A stretch of DNA of 64,000 nucleotides, from NCBI GenBank assembly GCA_002796755.1, contig PHFE01000008.1, positions 1,964,383 to 2,028,382 of the forward strand, read 5' to 3'. A program made the position numbers and the translations under genes. Below the pieces are notes generated by a model. It was not told the DNA's origin. It made no database searches and worked only from the letters and a program-made list of their open reading frames with translations. Position 1 is the stretch's first letter. Each line of letters starts with the position of its first letter. This document shows, one piece after another, positions 1 through 10,234 of the stretch. This DNA is from Paracorniculantispora psalliotae. Taxonomy: Eukaryota > Ascomycota > Sordariomycetes > Hypocreales > Cordycipitaceae.

Positions 1-1277
1 CCCCTCCCGCCTCGAGGTGGTGTGGATGGAAGGCGGCCAAGTCGCAGACAGAGTCGATGACCCGTTCATTAAATCACGATAACAATAATCTCAGATAATA
101 ACTGCATGCGGGCTTGATCAACATATCGCTCGGGATTAACAGGTCAAAGATTCCGAGAAAAGGCCGGTGAGAGGGGTTGCAGTGCCAGTGACAGAAAGTC
201 TCGTGTAAGCTTTCGAGTTGGGAGCCCGACAGCCCCAGGCGAAGTTTCGGTGGAAGCCCTGGAAGCCCCTGTCGAATGTATAGAAGCGTGCTAGAAGTGC
301 TCTGGAAGCCGTGGAAGCGACGCCGTTCCGGCCTGAGCGGGCGCAAGTCGACCCAGTCCCGTGGACCAATATATGCAGGGTCTGTGTTTCTTTAGTGGGT
401 GGCTGGACAGACAGCTGGGTGCGAAAAACACCCCAATCTGTATTGGATGCACGTCAATCGCCGGTGGGCAGCATTTCTCCCGCCACATGACTCTGCAGCC
501 GCTACTACATCGTTGTACCGAGGTGCCTTGCTACCCATGTGCCACTTATCAGGTAGCCCTCAAGTACCGCTACCGCTTTCCGCTGTTGAAATAAATTAAA
601 ATGGCGTGAATTAGCGGCGGCATTTTCTCACACCATCAATTATAGCGTACTTATCTTGGACAATCCTAAAACCCGCCATTTCCGCACCCGCGCTGCGCTG
701 CAACGCGCATAGACAGCCAGTGGGGCCGCCAAATCGACGTCTCGTCTTCCCCAGAGAGTTCGACTCACTACCGGCTTCTTACTTCTACGCTCCAGCCACT
801 CCTCACGCTCCGGCCTGCCGATCTCCCCCTGCACCCGTACAAACCTTGTTGTGATTATTTATAATTTATTATTTTCTATTCTGCTCAGCAGCTCACGAAG
901 TGCAGGACCATGTCCGGCTGCATCGTCGTTGCTGTCGGGTCTTTGACGTTTACCCGCTGACCGATTCTCTCTATCCGTCGATCGAGAGCCTCGAGGCACC
1001 TCTCACAGCCTGCACGGCGCCGCACCTGGCTGTCGCACAGATTGGTTTTGGGTTTATGGCTTGAGTCGTCCATTGCTCTCCTTTGCGGACCACCACCATC
1101 TTTTGTCTTTGCCGCCGTTGCTGCCCAAGCATTTCACCCGCTGATGCTGGTGCTGTGCTGCTGCTTGATAACCCTCTATAATTCACCCACCCACCCCCCT
1201 TCTCCTCTATATCCTATCCCTTTCTCTTCTCCTTTTTCATTTCAATGTTATAATTCACCTCTGCACATCAGCTCAAC
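1..1277. other. Intergenic region upstream of the Zn2Cys6 gene
   Basis: No coding region here has fungal-like composition or a recognisable domain. The open frames are short and overlap on both strands. The last 150 bases before the transcription-factor start are pyrimidine-rich (runs of CCACCCACC and TCTCC), as is usual for a fungal core promoter and 5' leader. Confidence 0.5.
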
Positions 1278-3410
1278 ATGTCACTGTCATCAAACGAACC
1301 ACAGGGTTCGACCAGTTCCAACAGCGCCATGGTCCCGCGTACCTCGGCACAGCCGCCTGCTAATCCCTATCAGCCTGCTAAACGCGGGAGAAGGAGCAAC
1401 CCCAAAGTAAAGACGGGCTGTACAAACTGCAAGTAAGTCCTTGTCAGAAACTCCACCCTCTTGTATTCGCTATCCCTTCGTCAACACCCATATTAACAAG
1501 GCTCCCATCACAGACAACGAAGAATCAAGTGTGATGAAAAACGTCCAGAATGCACGCAATGCGTCAGGAGTGGTAAAACATGTACAGGGTACCCCCCTCC
1601 CAGTCGTGGCTCGCGGCCTCCCATGGAGATTCGCATTGCTCCCAAACCTCTTATCGGAATGCAGCCCGCCCCGGCTCCTTCGTCCGGCCAACTCGCTCAG
1701 CCAGCAGGCATAAGTATGCTTCAGAAGCAGACTATCCTACCGCCGCGCCGCGCCGGTCGCCGCCGCAAGATTGTGGAAGATTACAGGCTGTTCTCAGCCG
1801 CAGTGCCTCTGATGATGCATCGGCCATCCATGGCCCTGCCCCTACAGCCCGTCGAGAACATGTACTTTGAGCTTTTCCGGCTGCACACGGCCGAGCAGCT
1901 CTCCGGCTACTTCAACTCAGACTTCTGGACGCAGCGTGTGCTGCAAGAATGCCACAACGAAAGCGCCATCCGCCACTCCGTCGTCGCCCTCGGTGCCTTG
2001 TACAAGACGTTGGAACAGTCTTTTGAGGTTCCTTACGACGTGGATCCCCAACGACACACCGATTCCATCATGGCTCACTGGCAGGTCGCCATCAAGCAAT
2101 ACTCGGATGCCTGCAACTCTATGTTGTCCGTCAAGGCCGACACCACCCCCCATAGCCACAACAAGCGGTTGATCGCCATCATCCTGCTAGCTTGCTTTGA
2201 CTCCTTCATAGGCGACCACAAGCAAGCCATTATTCAAATACAGACTGGCCTCGGGCTCCTGGGGCAGTCCCAGGGGCACCGCTCGTCAAATATTCTATCA
2301 GCACTGGATAACAGCCCAGATGAGCTAGTGACGCTATTCGGTCGTCTAGCCATACAAGCCAAGTCATACGACCTGGCCTTTCATTTTCCTCAACCCTACG
2401 TTATTAAACTCGGATCAACATCACAGCGCCCGGACTCACCTGCGTCGGACGGCGGCTCGCCGTCAACCATTGGCAGTCCCATCCGAGAAGGCGTATTTGA
2501 AACCTTAGCGGAGGCAAGACTGGCGTCCGACAAGCTGTGCATGGCGCTGCTCATGTTTATCGAGCAGCTGCACGCTGCCAAAATGGACTCGAGCTACGTC
2601 CTCCCCGCCGCGTGGAAAAAGTACGGCATGGGCCTCAAAGACCGCCTATCTGCCTGGGCAGACGCTTTTGAGCCCATCCTCGCTTCCCGCCTCGACCCGG
2701 ACATGCCGCCCATCGAACGCGCCGGCATCGCCGCGCTCAAAATGTTTCAAATCAACACCACCATCATCTTCCTCATGCTATTTTGCGACAATGAGCTACA
2801 ATTCGACGCCTTTATGCCGCATTTCAAAGCGATTGTCGACCTTGGCTGGGAAGTTGTCGGCGCCGACGAGTCTCGGTTCGCCGCCGCCGCTCACGGCCAC
2901 GGCCACGCCACGCCGCACTACATGCACGGCCACAGCAAGGGCGCCTTCAAGGCCGGTAAGTATGGCGGCGCGCGCCTCAAGCCCAGCTTCTCCGCCGACC
3001 TCGGCATCGTGCCGCCGCTCTTCGTCGTCGCCACCAAGTGTCGCGACCCCTGGCTGCGCCGGCAGGCCATCCAGCTGCTCAAGAGCAGCGCCCGCCGCGA
3101 GGGCATGTGGGACAGCGAGCTCACCTCCAACATTGCCACCTGGGTCCTGCAGCTCGAGGAGCACGGCGTGCCGGGCGGCGGCGGCGCGGCCGTCCCCGCG
3201 GCGCTGGATCCGAGGAACCCGGCCGGCGCGGCGGGCTATACAGACGCGAACGGCGTCGCGCAGCGCACGATCCCGGATGAGCGCCGCATCATGCTCAAGG
3301 CGGCCGACTTTGACCTGCGCGCAAGATTTGCGGATATTACAGTTGGTACGCGCGCCGTGTCGAATGGCTGCCATGATGTGCGCCTGCAAAAGACGCGCAT
3401 TGCATGGTAG
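1278..3410 (+). CDS. Zn2Cys6 fungal transcription factor
   Basis: Predicted nuclear DNA-binding regulator of 683 residues in two exons (1278-1432 and 1514-3410). The intron has a GTAAGT donor and a CAG acceptor and interrupts the zinc cluster. Joining the exons gives the six-cysteine binuclear cluster near residues 48-75, in the order CTNCKQRRIKCDEKRPEC followed by TQC and a sixth cysteine in GKTC. Basic residues before it (KRGRRSNPK) suit DNA contact or nuclear import. The rest is a long helical region typical of the fungal-specific transcription factor / DUF3468 group, with a Gly/Ala-rich patch near the C-terminus. The ATG at 1278 is chosen because it gives a short N-terminus leading straight into the cluster. 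The target pathway cannot be told; the convergent neighbour is an unrelated housekeeping gene. Confidence 0.88.
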
Positions 3411-3772
3411 CCGCTGCCCAGACATTGATATACGGCATGATGAGGCCACCCGGCTCACAAATTCATGTCCCTGTTTATATATGCATATATATAAACAAAT
3501 ATATAGCATTTTCTCTACGACGCCGAGTCTGTGATGGGCCCAGACCGACGAGACGTACTTCTTATTTTGGATACGGCAGTTCCGTATTGATTGCATTATT
3601 AGCTAGATATAAATATACCACTCTCGCATTTCTTTCTAATTACACTTTGAATAATCTTAATTGTACATGTGTCGGAGCAGAGGTATTTCTCTTCTATATT
3701 ACGCTCCCTAATATCATCTAAAAACCGTTGACAAGGCTATGGTTACATATCTATCTTGCCGCTCTGACGGCA
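3411..3772. other. Convergent intergenic region, AT-rich
   Basis: This is the shared 3' side of the Zn2Cys6 gene and the Dsc1-type ligase gene. It is AT-rich, with TATATAT-like tracts at about 3475-3505 that could serve polyadenylation on either strand. I see no gene in it. Confidence 0.5.
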
Positions 3773-6337
3773 TTATAACGGAGGCAGATCCTCTCTGCAT
3801 ATCGGGCACTGCAGACGAAACTTCATCCAGCTCTCCAGGCACGTCGTGTGGAAAATATGCCGACACGGCGTGACCATGTACAGGCGGCGCGCAAAGACGC
3901 TCGCCACGCCTCCAGCGGCCGACGTATCCTCGTCTCCGCCGGCGCGCACGACAGGCACCTCGAGAATCTCCTGACAGATGGAGCAGTCAATGACGTGCAG
4001 CGAGCCGCCCTGTTTCCCCTTTTCACTCCCCACCGCTGTACCACTGGCGCTACTCCTCCGTCGCGGTCGCAGCAGCGCGTCCCCTTCCTCGTCGGCCGCC
4101 GACGCCGCCGCCAGCAGGCCGATCGGCAAGCCGCCGGCCTCGACGTTGTCCTCGCGCAGCACGGGGTGGTAGTCCCACGCCTCGGGCACCCAACCGCGCG
4201 GCACGGCGAAGCGCGGGCCGAGCATGTCCTGGGCGCCGAGCAGCACAATTTGCAGCCAGACCCAGCCGGCGAGGACCGCAAACGCGCGGGGGCTCGTCTG
4301 CGCGAAGAGAAAATTGTCCGTCTTGAGCCAGAAGTAGGCGAGCGGGGTGAGGCGCAGCGCCGACTGGCCGAGCACAAAGGGCCAGGTGAGCGCGCGGCGG
4401 CAGTTGCGCATGGCGTTGCGGTAGATTTGCGGCGCCCACAGGGACAGGTAAGCGAACGCGCACAGGTCGAGGTAGATGGCGCGCGCGGACGGGTACCACG
4501 TCGCCGAGGACAGCGTCAGGAAACTGAGTACGAGGCTCGAGAGGATGAAGCGGCCGAGGATGGCCTGGAAGTTTTGCCGCGGGGACGCGGGCGGTGGTGT
4601 GGCGAGCGTGGCGCGACCGGGGATGACGGCGGCGCCGTCCGTCAGGTCCGCTTCCACGTCGCCGTCAAAAGGCACAAAGACGGGCTGTTGTTGTGGTGGT
4701 GGTAGTGGAGGGGCAAGGTTGCCAGCGCGGCCGCCGGCTGTGACGGGGCCGGGGAGGAGAGACCCGGAGGTGAGGGTCGGTGGCGGCACGGGTGAGGATG
4801 CTGTGTTCGTCGACGGCTCCGAGGCGGTGCGCGGGTTGTTCTCGGGGAACTGGACCTCGTAAATCTTGGCGAGGAAGCTGCCGCCAATCGTCATGGACAG
4901 GAACGCCGCAAACATGAGCGCCATGGTGGGCAGGAACGTGGCGCCGGCCGACGACACCCACGTCGCGGCGGCCGTGAAGGTGATGCCGTCGACCATGAGC
5001 ATGGCGCTGACGGTACCGAAGCTGACGCGACCCATGGTTGACGGCGTGCACGTCTCCTTCATCTGGTTCTTGAGGAGGAACACCTGGCCGAACACGACGC
5101 ACGCAAACACCAGCAGCCACGTCTTGATGCGGTGCGTCTGCACCTCGGCCTTGACGCCCTCGAGGTGGTTCGCCTCGCCGGACGGGAAATCCGGCGGGCC
5201 CGCCGACTCGAGGAAGAAGGCGCAGTCGGGCGAGTAGACGACGGCCGACATGCGCAGCTTGGGCACGTGGCCGACGGGTGCGCCCTGCGGCAGGGCGAGC
5301 TCGCTCTCAATGGCGGAGATGAGCTGCGCCGTGGCGAGAGCGTCCTTGGTGTCGCGGAGACCGTCTCGGTCGAGCGGGTGCACCTGCGCGTACAGGACGT
5401 ACTCGCACTGCGGCGCGGGGCTGAGGAGGAACTGCGGGTTGCTCTGGATCTCGGAGCTCCATGGCACCGTCTGGTCGTTGTAGACGTTCTTCTCCTTGGT
5501 CTCGAGGACCTTGTTCAGGCGCTGCTTCAGCATCTCTTTGCTAGATTGGAAGAAGTCCGGTCCTGGTGTTAGGTGCGGAAGGCCAAAGATGCCTTCAAAC
5601 TTCTCGCTCGTCGTCGTCATCATGATGACGCCCTGGCGCGGCCAGTGGACGCCCCAGAGTCGCATATCCCAGGTCGACTGTGACCCGGTCGTGTCTTCCA
5701 GCGACAACGAGCCTTTGACGTGGCGAATCGAGCCGCCAGACAGTGGCGCCTGGTCGCGCGGCAGCTGCTCATATTCGGTAACGGTCTTGTTGCCCTCCAT
5801 GTGTAGGTGCATGCGCCCGGACTCGCCCGTCAGGTTACGACCCCAGTCTATGCGGTCGCCGATCCAGTCCATGTCCGGCACGCTGTTGCTGAGATTATAG
5901 CTCTCATGGCTTCGCGATACGCTGCCCGGCCGGTACACCCAGTCGCCCTCTAAGCTGCCCGAGGCCGACATCCAGACGGGTTCGCCCTCGGCCGTGTCCC
6001 AGAGCGGCGGCCCGTCCGCGTCCGCGGCCACTGCGTGCCGGCTCATCTGTATGCTCCGGTTCCTGAACGCGTCGAGGTCGTCCCAGGCGAACCCGTCAAT
6101 CTCGCGGAAGCCCGTAATGTTGACAAAGGCCGGTGCGTCGGGCGCCGTCGGCGCAAAGTCCCCCCACTGCGTGTCGTTGAGGGCCTCGAGGGCGCCGCGG
6201 TACTTGGCCAGCCGGCGGGCGGCAATGACGGAAAGCAGGGGTCCGGTCTGGCCTACCATGTCTCCCATGGGCATGAGCAGCCATATCATGAGTATGACAA
6301 AGGCGAAGCTCGCCCCGGTCTGCTGTCTCGGTGGCAT
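3773..6337 (-). CDS. dscA: Dsc E3 ubiquitin ligase complex subunit 1 (Tul1/DscA-type RING protein)
   Basis: Intronless, 854 residues. It matches the Tul1/Dsc1 family: the membrane RING E3 of the Golgi/endosome Dsc complex, which in fungi ubiquitinates membrane proteins and, in several species, activates SREBP. Visible order: a signal or anchor helix near residues 10-28; a long lumenal domain of about 390 residues; a cluster of hydrophobic helices in the second half (such as WLLVFACVVFGQVFLL and ALMFAAFLSMTIGG), split by a Pro-rich cytosolic loop; and a C-terminal RING-H2 domain in the last 70 residues. The RING reads CSIC, then CRHIFHTTC, then CPIC (C3H2C3), with an unusually long spacer of about 35 residues between the second and third ligands. 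The family puts the RING at the extreme C-terminus, as here. It is divergent from the HSBP1 homologue. Confidence 0.93.
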   Translation of the reverse strand: MPPRQQTGASFAFVILMIWLLMPMGDMVGQTGPLLSVIAARRLAKYRGALEALNDTQWGDFAPTAPDAPAFVNITGFREIDGFAWDDLDAFRNRSIQMSRHAVAADADGPPLWDTAEGEPVWMSASGSLEGDWVYRPGSVSRSHESYNLSNSVPDMDWIGDRIDWGRNLTGESGRMHLHMEGNKTVTEYEQLPRDQAPLSGGSIRHVKGSLSLEDTTGSQSTWDMRLWGVHWPRQGVIMMTTTSEKFEGIFGLPHLTPGPDFFQSSKEMLKQRLNKVLETKEKNVYNDQTVPWSSEIQSNPQFLLSPAPQCEYVLYAQVHPLDRDGLRDTKDALATAQLISAIESELALPQGAPVGHVPKLRMSAVVYSPDCAFFLESAGPPDFPSGEANHLEGVKAEVQTHRIKTWLLVFACVVFGQVFLLKNQMKETCTPSTMGRVSFGTVSAMLMVDGITFTAAATWVSSAGATFLPTMALMFAAFLSMTIGGSFLAKIYEVQFPENNPRTASEPSTNTASSPVPPPTLTSGSLLPGPVTAGGRAGNLAPPLPPPQQQPVFVPFDGDVEADLTDGAAVIPGRATLATPPPASPRQNFQAILGRFILSSLVLSFLTLSSATWYPSARAIYLDLCAFAYLSLWAPQIYRNAMRNCRRALTWPFVLGQSALRLTPLAYFWLKTDNFLFAQTSPRAFAVLAGWVWLQIVLLGAQDMLGPRFAVPRGWVPEAWDYHPVLREDNVEAGGLPIGLLAAASAADEEGDALLRPRRRSSASGTAVGSEKGKQGGSLHVIDCSICQEILEVPVVRAGGDEDTSAAGGVASVFARRLYMVTPCRHIFHTTCLESWMKFRLQCPICREDLPPL

Positions 6338-6708
6338 GGTGTCGTCGGCGTCGCACGGGGGGCTAGTGTCTATGGTCTATTGCAGCGTCACCATTCTAGT
6401 TTCGGTTCGTCTTCGACGGCATTTCGGGTGCTCGAGGCCAGCTCTCGTGACAGGCGTCGGCCCTAATAAAAAAGAATGGCGAAAAAGGACAAAGTGTAGT
6501 TGAAGGAAGAAGGTTAGTTTGATAGCCGCAGCTACGTTTCGGGTGCACTAGCTGGGCGCCTGCAGCTACAGTGGAGCAGCGCAGTCCACCGGCACCGCAT
6601 GCATCGTCGCCAGTGCATTCAACCCTCCACCTTTCAAGACCCCGTTGACTAGGTAGGGAAAGTACTTGTATTCACCCACACAATATCTACTCGAGATACA
6701 ACGCAAGG
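6338..6708. promoter_or_regulatory. Bidirectional promoter between dscA and the HSBP1 homologue
   Basis: This 371-bp gap separates two divergent starts. No motif stands out that I can assign to a named factor. Confidence 0.4.
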
Positions 6709-7140
6709 ATGTCTTCGAGTAATCGCGATTCCAACACGCCAGTGCAAAACAACGTGAGAGCACCCTGCTGATATCCCCGCCGTCGCGGCCCACCCGCCTC
6801 AACTCGTGCTGGCGAGCAGCCAACACCGTTGCTGGAAACAGGCCGCTGAATTTATGGCTTCAATCTTGCTAACAGATTTGATGGGTGGTTTTAGTCCGAG
6901 GGAGACGATGCGCCCACAGAGTTTAATGCCGCGGTAGAGGAGCTCCTCAACACCATCCAGAACAAGTTTGCTGGAGTATCATCAGAAATATTTGCCAAGC
7001 GTGAGCTCTACAGCGGATTCTGAGTTTCTCATTTTACGTGCTAACATCCTGTAGTGGACGACATGTCGTCGAGGCTGGATAAGCTGGAAGCGGAACTGCG
7101 GGAGAACAACTCCAAAGACAACGGGTCTACTAAGTCATAG
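6709..7140 (+). CDS. Heat shock factor-binding protein 1 (HSBP1) homologue
   Basis: A 78-residue coiled-coil protein in three small exons: 6709-6753, 6895-7000 and 7055-7140. Both introns have GTGAG donors and CTAAC branch points (6868 and 7040 areas). The spliced core (FNAAVEELLNTIQNKF, then AKLDDMSSRLDKLEAEL) matches the HSBP1 family, whose signature is an I/L-DDMSSR-I/L-D-x-LE block. In animals HSBP1 forms trimeric coiled coils, binds the HSF1 trimerisation domain and is also linked to endosomal WASH assembly; the fungal role is inferred only. The hydrophobic heptad pattern is clear through residues 20-65. No exon is long enough to be found as a simple open frame, so automatic annotation may miss it. 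It converges with the disulfide isomerase gene 164 bp away. Confidence 0.85.
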
Positions 7141-7304
7141 CGATGGTTTTGCATCGCGGGGGCGCATCACTGTAACGATAATGGACGGATCATGGTTATG
7201 GTCATTAGAGGAAGAATACAATTTCGCTTTTGAATCATTCATTTTATATGCCCTACTTTTCTAATGCAGCTACAATCGCGTTATACATTTGAAAAGTAAC
7301 TGTT

Positions 7305-8477
7305 CTACAGCTCGTCCTTGGCCGCCTCGACCTTCTCAGCGACGTCCTCGACAAACTTCTTGAGGACGTTGGCCTTGGCCTGGATCTCGTCACGCTTAGA
7401 GGGAGCGAGTCCACCCTTGGTCAGGATGCTGTCAAGTCTGGCCGACTCCTTCTTGACCCAGCCCTCGTTCTGGCTCAGCTTGTCAAAGACGCGAACGTAG
7501 TACTCGGCGTACTTGACCTCGACGGCATCCTTGATCTTACCGGCCTCCTTCTTCACCTCGGCGGCGACGTCGGCAAAGGAAGCGCCAGCGAAAATCTTCT
7601 TGACGAGGGCGTCGAGGGCCGCGACGGTGCCGGCAGAGCTGTCGAGCTCGCCACCGGGAAGGCGGTGCGTGCCAGCCTTTTCGTTGAGCCACTCAACAAT
7701 GGCAGCCTCAGATCGGGCGGAGGTGTGGTCGATGCCCTCCTTGTCGCCGGCAGCGAAGAACTTGATGGTGGGGTAGGACTTGACGCCAAACTTGGCGGTC
7801 ACAGCCTTGCTGTTGGGAGCCTCGGCGTCAACCTTGGCAATGACAACGTTCTTCTCGTTGGCGAAATCGGCAGCGACGAGCTCCCAAACGGGGGCAAGCT
7901 TCTTGCAGTCTGGCAGCACTGGTTAGCTAATGTATCTCCAAGCTGTCGGTCAGGGCCACTTACGTCCGCACCAAGGGGCGGTGAAGGCAACAAGCACGTG
8001 CTTGTCGGCACCAACAGTCTCCTCAAAGGTCTTGTCGTTGAGCTCGACAACCTCGGAGGGGAGCTCGAGCTTCTTCTTGGCCTTGACGCCAGTCTTCTTG
8101 CTGATGAACTCGATCAGGCTCTCGAGATCGCGGCCCTGGTTGTACTCCTCGGGCTTATCGCTCTTTCCGTCAAAGTACTTGAGCGTGGGGAAGCCCTGGA
8201 CGCCGAATCGCTTGCCGAGGTCGCGCTCGGCGTCGGCGTCGACCTTTGCGATCTGCACCTTGTCCTTGGCGTGCTCGAAGATGCCGGCGAGCTCTTCGTA
8301 GACGGGGGCGAGGGTCTTGCAGTGACCACACCAGGGGGCAAAGAACTCGACCAGCGTGGGCTTGCCAGACTTGAGAACGACATCGTCAAAGTTCTTGGGG
8401 ATGAGGTCGATGACGGCGGACTTGGCGGCGGCGGTGGCGGCCAGCGCTCCGAAAAGGACGGTCTTCAGCAAGACCAT
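7305..8477 (-). CDS. ER protein disulfide isomerase, ERp38 type
   Basis: A 372-residue lumenal oxidoreductase in two exons: 7964-8477 (first) and 7305-7909. The intron (GTAAGT donor, CTAAC branch, CAG acceptor) lies inside the second active site. The N-terminus is a signal peptide (MVLLKTVLFGALAATAAA). Two thioredoxin domains follow, each with CGHC: residues 50-53 in FFAPWCGHC and 170-173, rebuilt across the splice. The second domain is followed by a helical ERp29-like C-terminal region of about 90 residues, and the protein ends in a KDEL-type retrieval signal. The order matches fungal ERp38 / PDI-D proteins (Neurospora erp38 class). The family forms and isomerises disulfides in secreted proteins. 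An in-frame ATG 12 codons upstream exists, but the one used gives a clean signal peptide. Confidence 0.95.
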
Positions 8478-8968
8478 TGTGAATTCGGTATTCTGATGCC
8501 AAAAAAATATCAAATGTTAGTTTGCTAAGTCAGAATAAGAATGGCAAATCAATCCAGAAGCGGAATTGGATCGAAAAGGCGGACTGGGGATGCAAGACAA
8601 AAGGGAACCTCTTACAAATCAGCGAGCTACAATACACGTATGGTGTATCCAAGTTGACCCCAGCTCCAACAGGCGGTAGCTACCCAGACAACAGTGACGC
8701 CGTCTCCCCACCAAGGGGGGAGCTCTCAAGGCCCCAAAAAAGAGCGGGCGCTATCGACACGTGACGATAAGCATCTGGCACCAACAACATCCGGGAACAC
8801 GTGATTTGCACGTAGGTGGACCTGCGCAAGTGGGCTGGGGTTGGGAACCCTCCAATCGGTTGCCAGAATGGGGCGAGGGAAATTCACACAAAATTTACGC
8901 CCACCTTAATCCTCGCGAAATCCCCTTCCGCACCAGCAATCCCAGAATCTCCCAACACAACCGCAATC
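8478..8968. promoter_or_regulatory. Bidirectional promoter of the disulfide isomerase and rps29, with two CACGTGA boxes
   Basis: This 491-bp region lies between divergent starts. It holds two CACGTGA elements, at 8758-8764 and 8798-8804, 40 bp apart and in the same orientation. CACGTG is the core bound by bHLH factors such as Cbf1, which in several ascomycetes acts at ribosomal protein promoters. It also resembles part of unfolded-protein-response elements. Which gene uses them is not decided by the sequence. Confidence 0.45.
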
Positions 8969-9461
8969 ATGTCTCACGAAAGCGTCTGGAACTCGCGCCC
9001 GCGCACCTACGGCAAGGGCTCTCGCAGCTGGTACGAATAAATCCGATCTCGATTTTTGCCGTCAAGTTGGAGGACCTTCTCTGCGCTTTGGAGCGGTCCC
9101 CGTTTGAACAGGCCGAACCGATATAATGGGAAAACGATCTCGAAATGCTAACATGGAATTCTCTTTTGTAGCCGCGTCTGCAAGCACACTGCTGGTCTCA
9201 TCCGCAAGTACGACCTCAACCTCTGCCGTCAGTGCTTCCGTGAGAAGGCCAAGGACATTGGCTTCAACAAGGTACGCGATATCGAACCTCTCTGCATCTC
9301 CTCCGACAGGCGACCACGAATCCAGCAAACCACACACCCGCCGGTCAATTGCGAAATGGCCAACTGTTTCAATACACGCCCCGCGACAACGCCGAAAACG
9401 AGGAGTGCAGGTTCACTTCCGGAGGGACAAATGCTGACTTTTTTTCTAATAGTACCGCTAA
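8969..9461 (+). CDS. rps29: 40S ribosomal protein S29 (uS14)
   Basis: A 56-residue zinc ribbon protein of the small ribosomal subunit head. Three exons: 8969-9030, 9172-9271 and 9453-9461. The joined protein starts MSHESVWNSRPRTYGKGSRS and has the four zinc ligands at C21, C24, C39 and C42 (CRVC and CRQC). The last exon holds only TAC CGC TAA, giving the conserved Tyr-Arg end. Length equals the family norm. The donors are GTACG-like and the acceptors TAG. The terminal exon of two sense codons is easily missed; reading through the second intron would give a false C-terminus. Confidence 0.96.
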
Positions 9462-10234
9462 ATGCACCCCTTCCTTTTTGTTCACTACATAAAAAAAAAG
9501 TCCAAGCCGAATCTTTTTTCGATAACCCTCATGGGGAGAGATTAGGAGAGCGAGGAATAGCCATGGGGGCGGGAAAATTTTGGGGATGATGCATTTGAGT
9601 GATGGCGTCACAAAGGGAAAAGAATTAAAGCACTCGAAAGGCTGCCCGCTTGGAACCGGAGTTTTAATGGCTTGCTTTGGTTTTGAGGAAAGATCGTGCG
9701 TCTGACGATGGTCCTCCGTGGATAGACGAATACCATTCCGATGGAAATTACAAATTACACAACCTCTCCGTGTCGATGCGTGACTGTGATATGATTTGAG
9801 ACTGCATACTAGGCACCGTCTAGAAACGACCTCCAGGGCAACCAATTCAGTGTATCCAGCGATGATACGTCGTAGATGGCCAGATAGGGCGTCAGAGCCG
9901 GTATGTCTTATAACCGTGTGATACTTCGATACCAACCTACTTCAGTTTTATCACATCACAAACTCAGCGGCCAATTATTCTATAGAGTACATTGAGTTTT
10001 ACATTTCTATCGCTACCTCCTTTCAGCCCGTCTAAAGTACAGATTCAAGACAGTAAAAAAGGAAACAGAGTGGAGATCCTCAAGGAAGCATCCTCGGGAA
10101 TATACAAGAGCATCCATGCTCATCAAATAACTTTTGCAGCTTTGGCATCTCTACAACTATGTAGAGATTTACCGCCGCGTTTTATACATCGACCAATAGA
10201 TTATTGCCATAAGCTAGTCTCGTACCTATTTCAT
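9462..10234. other. Convergent intergenic region between rps29 and the EF-Tu gene
   Basis: I see no gene here. The region holds the 3' flanks of two highly expressed genes. An A-run at 9490-9500 follows the rps29 stop closely. Confidence 0.45.

Noticed and set aside
2668..3534. A 288-codon shifted frame inside the Zn2Cys6 gene
   Set aside because: It is Ser/Arg/Ala/Pro-rich shadow sequence in another frame of the transcription factor, which is itself open and protein-like.
3773..5600. Long plus-strand frames opposite the Dsc1-type gene (for example 3848-4705)
   Set aside because: They are Arg/Gly-rich mirror frames of a GC-rich coding region and contain no domain; the minus strand encodes a clear RING protein.
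7665..8528. A 287-codon plus-strand frame opposite the disulfide isomerase
   Set aside because: It is antisense to two clear thioredoxin domains with CGHC motifs; Leu/Gly/Val-rich composition is typical of a mirror frame.
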